DNA from: Haliclystus octoradiatus
Taxonomy: Eukaryota > Cnidaria > Staurozoa > Stauromedusae > Haliclystidae
Direction: 5' to 3'
DNA: 64,000 nucleotides
Assembly (NCBI GenBank): GCA_916610825.1
Contig: OU744452.1
Coordinates: 13,744,110-13,808,109, forward strand
Positions 46,601 to 56,676 of the stretch are shown here, in pieces. The notes under the pieces are model-generated. The model made no database searches. It saw nothing but the letters and a program-made list of their open reading frames with translations, and was not told the DNA's origin. How positions within the stretch are numbered: position 1 is the first letter of the stretch; every line of letters starts with the position of its first letter. Both the position numbers and the translations under genes were made by a program.

Positions 46601-49600
46601 AAAAGATCTTCTAAAACGTTATGTCCTCTAGGTGGCTTGTCAATTTGCTTCAAATAATGAGACTTGGCAATATTTAACACATTGATAACTGATTGATGTT
46701 CTTCGTTGTGCTCCATTTAATGAGTGAATAGAAATTTGATACTCATCAACAGTTGACCATTGCAGTAATCTTGGTGGGAAGTTGAAGTCACCTAGTAACA
46801 ATATATATGGGGCTGGAGGAGGTAATGAATTTCAGAACTCGTCGATTTTAGATATTATTTATTTAGTCTTTCGGTTTGTCCTTGCAAATTCAGCTAATGG
46901 CGCATGAGTTTCTGAGGGTGTACTCTCATAAAAACTGTTTTTTTTTTATGGTTGTCTCATTCATGATAAGAATTTGATAAAAGATGGCTATTCAGGTTAG
47001 CGCTTACAAAATACAGTTAAAACTTTACTAAAAAAACAAACATTTACAATATTTAGATAAGCTAATTTTTCCTTCTTTTGATGATAAAATTGTTACTTGA
47101 GGGAACACAGCTACAGTATCTGATGTCGATATCGTCTAATGACTTCTAGTTATTTATATCTTCAATGAGGTCACACCACCCTTCATTACCATTTCGGAGA
47201 GTGGGTTTTGAGAGAATATGGAAATGTGGTATTTTATGGCAATAAAACATCTCGTGAATTAAGTTACCTTGTACGCTGCGTCTGGTCTGCTTGTGATTTA
47301 TGGCGTTGTTTGTGGAGCATACAATTATGCTAAAGACCAGTAAAGTCTTATAATGTTACCGTCTATACTATATACATGTAGGGTCCTGGTCCCAGGCTGT
47401 GATGAAATATTTATCGTAAAAATAGAACGGATATTTTTGCAGGTGGTGGTCTTGCTTTCAATGTAAGAGATATCATGATATGTCACAGAATACCATTCTG
47501 GGACAACCAACATATAGAAACCCTGTATTAGACAGTAACATACAGGAAAACGTGATTTTAGTGATCTGAACTGCAAATTATTGAAAAGACCAGCAACAGC
47601 AGCAAAGAATGCATTTGAATCATTCATGGATGATTTTGCCTTAATCAACCTTATGACTGTTCCTACAAGGCCATCTTCAGGGACACTGTTGGATGTCATA
47701 CTTATGTCTCATCCAAATTGTGTCCAAACATCAATAAATGAGGCTACAGGAGGATTGATCACAACATTTGTGGCATTTAACTCAGTAACAAAATGAAACA
47801 TGCACCTCCAAAAATGATATCATAGCGTTGTACAAAGAAGGCCTATACAGTATTTCGAAGACCTATATATGCTGATATTTGTAAAATACCATAGAATGAA
47901 ATGTTCAATGATGGAAATGAGCCAATGAGGTGTGGAAACAATGGTCTGGTACTCTGAATGGAATTTTTTCTAAATGGACTGCCATGGATCAATCGCATAC
48001 AAAAGATCAAATAAGCTTGTGTGACAGTTTGTCAAAATTACCTAGAACGATTGAAAATACGGCACTCTTGCGAAAGCAAAGAATTTGTGGGACAAAAATT
48101 AAAAGGCATTTCTTTTACAGGAATTTTATAAATGTAAAGCTAATCCAAGAAAATTCCATTTAAGCTTCAAAACGCTATTGGGATAGGCAAGGATAATAAG
48201 TTATCTATACCAAATATTTCCCAATCTGGCAGCATGGCTACATCACCAGAAGATAAAGAAAAGTTATTCAAGGACCTAATTCAAGAGTGCACATCTCCTC
48301 CAGTATACTTGAATCAACAAAGTCTCAATGATCATTAAAGCATCCGATCAATCAAAAAAAGAACGTTATTACAGTATTACAAGTAGTTACACTGTATTTT
48401 GGCGAATTATTTGCACTCGCCCATTGTAACAATGTAAACGAGAAGAATTTTTCATTTTGAGAAACGATGTTAAATAAAATTGCACACATCCAGTAAATTC
48501 TTTTAATATTAACATCTATGCTGCTACATTCACTCCCACTGCTATTTACCACTCAAAATTGTAAACAAATCTAATGTGACCATGGTCAGGCCATTATCGA
48601 TCCACGTTGGGCAGTAGGGAAGCATGGGTCCTGGTCCTAGGTCGTGATGCAATCTCTGGCAAAATCCCCATGGGTTGCGGTGTCGAAAAAGGCATCTAAA
48701 CCATATAGAGAACATAGGCACATTAAGATATTAATCTACTAACCAACCATCGGGCAATAAATTACTTAGTTTGTTGACATAAAAATAATACCTATTTATA
48801 GTGAAGATCGTATAGTTGAAACGAGCTCAACCGTGTAGTGACGAAATTCCATTCAGTCAAAGGCATTATGGGTTGTGAGGAAAGACTACTTCCAACCATA
48901 TAGAGAGCATAGACACATTAAGATATTAATCTACTAACCAACCATCGGTCAATAAATTACTTAGTTTGTTGACATAAAAATAATACTTATTTATAGTGAA
49001 GATCGTATAGTTGAAACGAGCTCAACCGTGTAGTGACGAAATTCCATTCAGTCAAAGGCATTATGGGTTGTGAGGAAAGACTACTTCCAACCATATAGAG
49101 AACATAGGCACATTAAGATATTAATCTACTAACCAACCATCGGTCAATAAATTACTTAGTTTGTTGACATAAAAATAATACTTATTTATAGTGAAGATCG
49201 AATAGTTGAAACGAGCTCAACCGTGTAGTGACGAAATTCTATTCAGTCAAAGGCATTATGGGTTGTGAGGAAAGACTACTTCCAACCATATAGAGAACAT
49301 AGGCACATTAAGATATTAATCTACTAACCAACCATCGGTCAATAAATTACTTAGTTTGTTGACATAAAAATAATACTTATTTATAGTGAAGATCGTATAG
49401 TTGAAACGAGCTCAACCGTGTAGTGACGAAATTCCATTCAGTCAAAGGCATTATGGGTTGTGAGGAAAGACTACTTCCAACCATATAGAGAGCATAGACA
49501 CATCAAAATATTAATATACAGTACTAACCAAACATGTGTCAATAAAGTAATTGGTTTGTTGACATGAAAATAATACTTATTATAATAAAGATTGTTGTAG

Positions 49601-50098
49601 AAATGATCTCAATCGTATAGTGACAAGAGGTGTGCGTTAACTATAGCTGTATGAAGCAAAGCCAAGTCAGAGGTCTCTGATTGTAACTGATAAAAACAGA
49701 AAGACTTTCACCATCGGAAATTTGCATTACTGCATAATCAAAACAGTTAAATCCCATATCATATTTTCATATAAGAGCTGCATGCATGATTGCATTTTGA
49801 AGTTTAATTATTCCATATTCAGTATTTTACCTTTTCTGTATGGTGCACGTTCCGTTCTAAAACGGTCTGCATACTGTAAACGTAACAACTGTCTATATGT
49901 AGATATATCCTTATGTACTGCTAAAATAATGATGGTATCTTCATTATGTTTTGTTTTTATCATTGTTCTAACAATCTATTCGAAGTTGAGAATGTATAAA
50001 TAAACATAAATAATAAATAACAAATGACATATCTTACCTGAAACATGTTGATACAATATTGCAAAAACTAGAATGAAGAAAATACTGCTATAACACAT
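31624..50098 (-). CDS. Secreted ShKT-domain trypsin-like serine protease, 408 aa
   Basis: Secreted S1 protease with three N-terminal ShKT domains. Eight minus-strand exons join exactly in phase: 50038-50098 (signal peptide [20 protein letters not shown]), 38277-38402, 37274-37408 and 36764-36895 (one ShKT each, phase 1-1, six cysteines each), then 35825-36079, 34829-35073, 32637-32747 and 31624-31785 (protease). Total 1,227 nt. Activation site R|IVGG near residue 166, catalytic His in ITAAHC, Asp in HDYDIALI, Ser in CQGDSGGP. Aspartate six residues before the serine gives trypsin-like Lys/Arg preference. A cysteine just before the activation site (KWC) could tether the propeptide. The symmetric ShKT exons could be shuffled or skipped. 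The long first intron (38403-50037) means the signal exon could belong to another gene (see 44215-44387). ShKT is named after a toxin fold, but in animals it is common in secreted enzymes. Confidence 0.85.
32855..33114. mobile_element. hAT-like MITE, copy 2 (right end damaged)
   Basis: Left end CAGAGCCATCTATTTTCAAG as in copy 1. The inner right part shares ATCACGTGACTGGCATCTG and GTGTCCCAACTCT with copy 1, but the last ~15 bp are rearranged, so no target duplication is visible. In the protease gene intron between the last Asp-containing exon and the next. Confidence 0.7.
33549..33954. mobile_element. PIF/Harbinger-like MITE, copy A (406 bp)
   Basis: Terminal inverted repeats beginning AGCCCTGGGCAAACGACGGC, flanked by TTA on both sides (33546-33548, 33955-33957). 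A 3-bp TWA duplication is typical of PIF/Harbinger. No coding capacity. Confidence 0.75.
34599..34800. mobile_element. Foldback MITE (~200 bp)
   Basis: Arms of about 65 bp (GGATTACAACACGCTTGC and the complement of its right partner) lie 29 bp downstream of the protease exon 34829-35073. Superfamily not clear; no clean duplication seen. Confidence 0.6.
37590..37840 (+). repeat. Dispersed repeat with TATA box, copy 2
   Basis: Partner of 28195-28430, starting AACATATAAAAGAGAG then TCAAACGTATGTA. It lies in the intron between the first two ShKT exons, antisense to the protease gene. Confidence 0.55.
39484..40118. repeat. Tandem duplication, 2 x 317 bp
   Basis: Two adjacent copies at a constant 317-bp offset, with only a few substitutions (for example GTGTTGG/GTATTGG). 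Inside the long first intron of the protease gene. No coding content. Confidence 0.85.
42090..42680. mobile_element. Large foldback element (~590 bp)
   Basis: Arms of roughly 220 bp. Matching pairs include TTTCTGTTTTACAGGTAAAT with CTATTTACCTAGAAAACAG, and ATCAAAACATGTAC with GTACATGTTTTGAT. The GC-richer centre contains GGTACCGGTAC, related to a block near 41975-41998. Confidence 0.65.
43325..44108. mobile_element. Element with ~70-bp terminal inverted repeats (~780 bp)
   Basis: Both ends carry the palindromic TTCCGGCTGCCGGAA and, about 30 bp inward, inverted copies of GATAATGTTCCGTGCGTC and GCATGCG. No transposase frame inside. Superfamily unknown. Confidence 0.6.
44215..44387 (-). CDS. 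Terminal exon of a short secreted ShK-like protein
   Basis: An acceptor (TTATTATAG) at 44388 opens a phase-1 exon running to TGA at 44215-44217. It encodes 57 residues with [11 protein letters not shown] and LKCPTIC, matching the middle and end of the ShKT pattern but lacking its first and last cysteines. Then follows a charged tail. Joined in phase to the signal-peptide exon 50038-50098 it would give a 77-residue secreted protein. Either it is an alternative 3' end of the protease gene or a separate two-exon gene that owns the signal exon. With only four cysteines, a classic six-Cys ShK fold is not expected. Confidence 0.55.
44488..44590 (-). repeat. (GAT)n-tailed dispersed repeat
   Basis: Shares TCAGAAACCTTCAAG-like and TTTTTTCAAAGGACTGAT blocks with 56637-56745. 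On the minus strand both end in a (GAT)n tail, as 3' ends of some LINEs or SINEs do. Confidence 0.55.
44950..46900 (-). pseudogene. Decayed LINE (endonuclease + reverse transcriptase)
   Basis: Minus-strand remains of a non-LTR retrotransposon of the jockey/CR1 type. [10 protein letters not shown] of the endonuclease is near 46770-46815. The RT is in 45653-46072, with [20 protein letters not shown] and the catalytic box as FADD. The domain after it ([23 protein letters not shown], then RMIGWISRD) is in other frames down to 44950. Several frameshifts and stops make it non-functional. It is in the protease gene's long first intron, same strand as the gene. Confidence 0.82.
47290..48345 (+). pseudogene. 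Decayed LINE fragment (endonuclease region)
   Basis: Plus-strand remains of another [15 protein letters not shown] (near 47440-47475) and the endonuclease C-terminal block [19 protein letters not shown] (about 47648-47704) are in different frames. Weak LINE-like sequence follows to 48345. No RT catalytic box remains. Confidence 0.6.
48701..49640 (+). repeat. 195-bp satellite, ~4.8 units
   Basis: CCATATAGAG recurs at 48701, 48896, 49091, 49286 and 49481, exactly 195 bp apart. The middle units are nearly identical and the last is diverged. Each unit contains ATAGTTGAAACGAGCTCAAC. No coding content. Confidence 0.93.
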
Positions 50099-50550
50099 TT
50101 TGCAGTAGATAAAATATAAAAATACATTCGAAACTCTAGTTGTGTTTGTTTCAGTATTTCACGGCGAGATTAAATGCGGTCTACTTTGCTTGGTTGAAGT
50201 ATTCCACGCATGACTAAATATTGACTATATATCAAATGCCATGATTTGAACTTTCATTGTTTTTGATGTCAGAATTATTCTGCGGTTTGTGATGACAAAC
50301 CTCTTTGAACCGTCAATGGAATTTCTTACTTTTAATATTTATTATAATCATATAGGATACAGTGTAATAAAATTGTAAAGTTATCTTGAAATATTTACCG
50401 TTGCAAACAAAAGAGTAGCGGTTAAGTTGTTTATTTCTCGGTACCGTAAGGGCTAAAAACAGGCTGTTCGTCTTGGGGCCAGACTGGTTGGTTATAATAA
50501 TATCTTATAGTTACAATCGCTAGTATATTATCTTACCACGTCATTGTCTT

Positions 50551-50713
50551 GCACACTTTCTTCTGGTCTCCAGAGCTGCAGCCGGTAGTCGGCAAGCCAG
50601 TAAAATTCTACATGGTGTTCGTCTACTACCATGTAGAATTTTACTAGTATATGCTAGCCAACTAATAAGAGAAATGTATACGACTGCCGCTTGAGACCAG
50701 AAGGGAAGTGTGC
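50551..50713. mobile_element. Foldback MITE (~165 bp)
   Basis: Ends GCACACTTTCTTCTGGTCT and complement. The centre is a perfect 18-bp hairpin stem (AGTAAAATTCTACATGGT) with an 11-bp loop. Located just upstream of the signal-peptide exon of the protease gene. Confidence 0.65.
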
Positions 50714-50941
50714 AAAGCAAAAAAGTGGTCAGGTAATAAACTAGTGATTGTTGGCCTGAATTTTTGGAGTGAATGCTTAGAAAGGAGAAACTCATTTCAC
50801 TATAAAAACAAGGTCACGATGAACTAGACAATGATGACTCAACCACTTTAAAAGTACATCTACGTCATTGTATTGTATCATTATTTGTAGCGTTAATGAT
50901 AATGCATGATAATGTTACATGTATTTTTTTATGGTTCCTAA

Positions 50942-51516
50942 AGCCCTGGGCAAAACGACGGCAGCATTTGCGCGGCTTTTAAATCTTTCGAAAACCCTTG
51001 TCATTTAGCCACTCTTTCGATTTTGTCTGACGTGTTGCATCGTGTATTTTATTTGTCACACTGTGTTTGATGGCAATCTAACATTTTCCAAGGATTTTTG
51101 TTATTGAACGTCTTAAGTCCTGGGCAAACGACGGCAACATTTGCACGGCTTTTAAATCCTTCGAAAATCCTTGTCGTTTAGCCACTCTTTCGATTTTGTC
51201 TGACGTGTTGCATCGTGTATTTTATTTGTCGCATTGTGTTTGATGGCAATCAAACATTTTCCAAGTCTTTCCAAAGATTTTTGTTATTGAACGTCTTAGT
51301 TCCTATTCGAACCATTTCGTTCGAAATGTATCGAACTCTTCTAATTTCGAGCTTATCCATGGCTTCCCTTTAAACCCAGCCTGAATTATTCTGGAAAAAT
51401 CTTCAAAAAGTCGGGGCCATTTAGCCACTCCTGAAAGACTGCTTCAGAACACGAAAAAGACACGTCAAACAAAAGCAGATTTGTTGCGTAAAAGTTGCCG
51501 TCGTTTGCCCAGGGCT
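50942..51516. mobile_element. PIF/Harbinger-like MITE, copy B (575 bp)
   Basis: Same ends as 33549-33954, flanked by TAA on both sides (50939-50941, 51517-51519). The left ~175 bp are duplicated in tandem: a second left end starts near 51117. Confidence 0.75.
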
Positions 51517-51828
51517 TAATAAGTTATTGAGCTATTATTTTACAGGTTGTACACTTGTTTCCATATTCATGCTAATCGTGAAAGTTGATAGATCAGTTCG
51601 TGCATGCTTGTTTTCTAATGAATAGAATTATCATTAAATTTTAAAACTTTGCATGATTTAAGCTTGGTAAAACACACTTTGACAATTTAGTGGTCAATCG
51701 CCAGAACGACTCATTCAGTTTATCAGTACACTTTGCAATCAGTTAGTTCCCTTTTAACACTGATCTATTATATAATAACTATATTGTAGGGATTATATAA
51801 CTGTAGTTATAATCGCTATGGTTACTAT

Positions 51829-52035
51829 CAGAGCCATCTACTACAAGAGTTGGGATTTTATGCACGCCATTTTTGATCCGTCAAGTCCAGGCTCGCAAAA
51901 TTTGAACAAAGCGCGCGAAAATAATACCATGAATTCGAAAAACATTTTGTTCAAAACAAAAACCTCTTTGTCAATGGAACGAAAATTTCGAATTTTGAGC
52001 ACCAAAACTCCAACTCTTATAAATAGATGACTCTG
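51829..52035. mobile_element. hAT-like MITE, copy 3 (207 bp)
   Basis: CAGAGCCATCTACTAC ... ATAGATGACTCTG, flanked by GTTACTAT and GTTACCTT (6 of 8 match). Shorter internal sequence than copy 1. Confidence 0.75.
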
Positions 52036-52859
52036 GTTACCTTAGGTCAGTGGTTCAATATCATGATAAAGATTAACCTCATTCCATCCACAGCCCTCAT
52101 TTCCACGTGGATTATCATGCCAGCTATCACACATCGGATGGATATGGATTAAGTTATAAGGATAATTGCACTGTAACCAATCCATCCATCACCCATGATA
52201 GGAATCGCAGTCTATTTGAAAAGGTGGATGTTGTATATATAAGATGAAATACAACACAATGCTGGTCGGCATCATAAAGTTACGGTATTAGCTTATAGTC
52301 AGCATTTCAAAATTCGCTTACGCAAACGAAACTTCACGGAGATTAACTTACAATCACAATCCGCTAAATCCCTTTTTTCAAATTCGTTTTTTAATTTCAT
52401 TTTAACTCAACATACATAATTTAACTAACTCAAGATAGATTAAAAATGTCACCCATATTATTCGTTTTGATGCCCAGTAAAAGATATGTCATTTATATGG
52501 ATTTGCAAGGAGCGTTGCCCTTCTATCATTTGAAATGGCCACCAATAAAATCCTAGGTAGTTTGTCTATATTTCATATTTCATTTGTCAAATTATTTGGA
52601 AATGGTAGTTTACTGTTTACAGTTTATTGTTATAATCTTTTTATATGTTGAACATAGAAAATTCCAAAAATATAGAATGCATCAACTATAGAAATATAAA
52701 GAAAAATCATTTATTTAAAAATTCTACGTCAAAGCACAAATAGGCTTATAGTGACATCAGTCCATAACAGAGCTATAACGATGGTCGTGTATTACCAAGT
52801 GCTGTGAATGATCGTCGATGATTCAATTGAAACCTCATAATATCTGGTATGTCAAACAA

Positions 52860-52980
52860 TGATCAAACTGATGTCCCCATAATCCCATGTACCAAGACTG
52901 AGTGGGTTGCATTCGGAGGATTTTGAACCACAGTCGATCAGGTTTGAAGTCCGGTTGCTCTGTCATCTGAGTTAATCCTC
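52860..52980 (-). repeat. tRNA-derived SINE, minus copy
   Basis: On the minus strand TTAACTCAGATGACAGAGC (A-box region) and TGGTTCAAAATCC (B-box region, one extra A) match the SINE at 25033. Confidence 0.6.
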
Positions 52981-53645
52981 TCATGAATGACTTAACATGA
53001 ATGAGAGAGGGCCAGGGGACATCTTGGAGCTCATTAACGACCTGTGTTGGTCATGGTTGATCATTCGAAATTGGATGATTGGAGATCATTAATTTTTCTC
53101 TCTAACAGGATGCTCAAGTTATTTTGGCTTGGGTGATCCCAACACGGGAGTTAGCCAATCAAATCACTATAACAGCAGGCCAAAATTGTTCGAGTTTTAC
53201 AGCCTACTTTGTAGATATCATTAAGCGTTCACGTGTACGGAAACTTCCACCGGGACTTCCCGTGAAGGTTTGAGCATCTATGGTTTGAGGAACGCTCAAA
53301 GAACACTGGACTTTCACTGTTTTTCGGGTTATGAACAAAATCAACATATAGTACCATTTTCCCAGAAAATGCCATTTCGGAGGGAATTGTATCCTAAATC
53401 CTATGATGAAATTGATGCAATGTCACATCAGAGATCAGTATGAGCATCCCATCATTTCCCTGAGCGAAACGAATCACTTCTCTAATAATAGAAATAGTAA
53501 TTATTTTCAAATGAGAAAATTAGAAATACTTTTCAAGTTGTTGCCATATAGGAAGCAGTTTAAAATGGCATTACAGTTGCCTAGGTAATTTTTGAATGAT
53601 AAGGTAGATGGTAGTTCAATATAGGAGGCGCCATTGTCACTTTGG

Positions 53646-54489
53646 TCACTTTGCCAACCTTTTTGATTGTATCATAACATATTTCTCCCAAACTCCAGCA
53701 ATTTCGATGGAGAGAGGAACAAAGATGTAAGAAGGACCATTAAAGTTGTATTTTGCTTTCTTGGATTGAACGAATTTGTTCCTGTACGACAAGTCGAAAA
53801 AGAAGGCAGTCCTTGTGTGTTCATTGGGCAAACTGTAAATAAATACATCACTAATGAAACTGTGTTTTCTGGAATTATTAAGCAGGGATCGAGAAGTGCT
53901 TTTGTAGATGGGGTTGTTGTCGAAGAAGGCGTTGAAGTTTGATTTAATATATTCTCAATCACCTCCAACTGAGGCATGCAGAGAGTTTAGATAAGCTGGT
54001 AAAGCAATGTTAGAAGCTTTATTAGTATTTCTAAGCCATTCATAGAAGTTGGGAGCGAACACTGCAGTCATTGTTCATCATCTAAGCGTATGTTAAAATT
54101 TTCTGCAAGTGAACTTTCCATCGAACTATCGTAGTTATAAACAAGGCCACTGTCAAAAGGAGTAGAAGAATATAATAGATGCCCGGGGTGACTTCTATCC
54201 TTTAGTCATGCAGTCATGACATCCATAAGAATCTGGTTGAAGGATGATATTGTGTCCGAGATTTTTGTGGAGTCAATGACTAAGGGTTTTGCTTGATTAG
54301 CATCGCTAGGCTCCTCGATGTGGGAAGCAAATGATCTATAAGTGGATGCTTTCTGCGTAGGCCTTGAATAACGTCAGCAGATGGGGTAGAATTCTCTTGA
54401 AGGATAATACTATCATTAATAATGATATTTGCTTCATCATCGTAGATCAGTGATAAATCAAAAACACAGTTATTTGCGACAGTTTCCAT
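53646..54489 (-). pseudogene. Decayed coding sequence, family unknown
   Basis: Several minus-strand frames succeed one another (54489-54280, then about 54280-54130, then 53980-53646) with coding-like composition but separated by stops. Segments such as GPSYIFVPLSIE hint at a retroelement, but I could not identify the family. A chance run of frames is possible. Confidence 0.3.
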
Positions 54490-54600
54490 ATAATCTTATA
54501 TCATTTTCAAGCAATTTGTAAACTTTACAAATTGCTTTAAAATGATATAAGACTACATCGAAACTGTCATCACTGATCTACACGATGCACGGACATGATG
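54430..54600. repeat. Foldback repeat (~165 bp)
   Basis: Two arms with about 14 bp between: TCTTATATCATTTT and AAGCAATTTGTAAA with their complements, extended outward through ACAGTTTC and GTAGATCAGTGAT. It overlaps the start of the decayed frame at 54489. Confidence 0.6.
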
Positions 54601-55653
54601 AAGTTTAACCAGAGTATTACTTATTCTATCAATAATATTTGCGAAGCAATAATTTTCTGTCTTTGTACAGATGAAAATGGTAAAGGAGAACTTTAGTGAA
54701 TTTATGTTGGATCGAAACAAATTCACTAAATTATATATTGGAAGTGTATCCTAATTCACTGCCATAAAAATTATCTTGGTGGTGGGGATGCAACATGACC
54801 AATAAATTTTTGTGAAAAATTCGGACAATTTTGAGACCCATAATTGCAAATATCGTACAATTTTTAAGGTATTGAAGTACTGTATTGAAGTTTCAAGTTG
54901 ATCTGGTTAATCAAGTTGGGATATTAACAGAGTTCGACTGTATTAGTTTAAATCATCCAAGTGACCTTTGTTGAGTAGATACGTTTGAGACAGCATTTAC
55001 GTAGATATTTCACCTACTTTTCTCGTGGTTTCATCCCCATTTGCTTCTTTGTTATTAATATGCAACATATTTATTCTAATTAAATCCGATAATACACCTT
55101 GGTGATCTTAAGCTTCGGGGCTATGGTTTGCTTTTGAGTGTTTTCAGCTTTGCGGTCTTCATGATACGCACTGCAATGGAAAGTAATCCGATTTTGGTTT
55201 CATAATATTAATGATTGGATTAGTGCAGCGATATAGATGATACTATTTTGGGAAGCTATTAATGCATGAAAAAGCTTTAAGTATCAGATGTTAACTTAAT
55301 AGAGCTTAGCTTCATTGTAAAGCCATATCAATTTCTACTTGATAGTGAAATGAAACCATTAATCGAGAGTGACCAGAGGGATGACGCAAGCTCAGAGGTG
55401 GTCTAGAGGATAATCATTAATCGGGGACTTGGTCAACAGTTGATGAAGCATCCCAGTCTGCAAAAAGATGAAAGTTAACTGTTAAGATGTACTCAGGTGA
55501 AAGCTTCATCGTCCACAGCAGAGACACTGGGAACATTTGGACAAGTTAGCAAAAGATTTATTAATAGTGTCAGCTCAAAAATAAGATCGCACACAGATGA
55601 ACCTCGCTCAAAGAATTTTCTTTATCAGAAATTTGGCTTTGCAGTACGGAGAG

Positions 55654-56051
55654 GGTCGTGGCTAGATCAGGGGTAACTCAAGTACATTTTATGAGTTTTT
55701 ATGGATTCTTTTAATTGTATTAAATTCAGTTTTCAACCGATTTTCAAAATTATTTTTGCATTTGGTACCTTTGTATATTTACCACAGATCTACCATGTAT
55801 AATTAAAAAAATAATAAAGTTACTCAACTTTTAAACTAAACTTCGTGATAAAACTTTTTGGCTGACTAACATTTGTTGCAATAAGTTTTATATTTTTCAT
55901 TTTACACAAGACAGATTTGTAGTAAATATTTTTGGGTACGAGATGCAAAAAGAATTTTGAAAATTGGTTTAAAACAGAATTTAACACAAATAAAAGAAGC
56001 AATAAAAAGTCATAAAAATGTCCTTGAGTTACCCTTGATCTAGCCACGACC
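55654..56051. mobile_element. MULE-like foldback element (398 bp)
   Basis: Arms of about 150 bp beginning GGTCGTGGCTAGATCAGG, bounded by a perfect 9-bp direct repeat TACGGAGAG (55645-55653 and 56052-56060). Long arms and a 9-bp duplication are the hallmark of Mutator-like foldbacks. No transposase. The right arm differs from the left at many positions, so it is not very young. Confidence 0.85.
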
Positions 56052-56631
56052 TACGGAGAGGCACTGCCGTTAGCATATCGTGGGCAATTTTATACCTTTG
56101 TCAGTACTTCTCTAAATTAAATGCTTACAATGACTTTTAGTATAGGTTTTATTTTCATGTTTTATTCCCAGAATTTTATTTTTCTAAATTATATTTTTGC
56201 TTTGTAAGTAGAACAAATGAATAAATAAATTAATATTTATCTTTACAAATTAGAATAGAGAGATGACAGGTTACACGCATTTGATGTAAAAAAAGTAATT
56301 TACAAGGAAGTAGTATTCAACTTCCAAACTTGCTTGAAAAATGTTCAATACTCGGATTTGTAGACCTAAGAAATTCAATTATTTGCGTTTGCCAGCTTTC
56401 TTATATCAGTTTTTGTTTGTAGACGTGCGTTTATAGATCATATAGAGGTGTTCTTACGAATCAATTGATTAATGGAATATTTTTATCGATAGAAAAATAT
56501 TAAATTTGGTAGCAAATACTAAAGGTTTTCAAGTTTTGATAGTCTTGTTCTTGGAAGTTTTTCATACTTTGATTAAATTATAGTTTTAAAATGTTCTAAA
56601 TAGCGTCTGGATTTGTTTATATTACCATGAA

Positions 56632-56676
<45 letters not shown>

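Noticed and set aside
48701..49640. CRISPR-like regular array
   Set aside because: Whole 195-bp units repeat without unique spacers, in a eukaryotic intron; it is a satellite.
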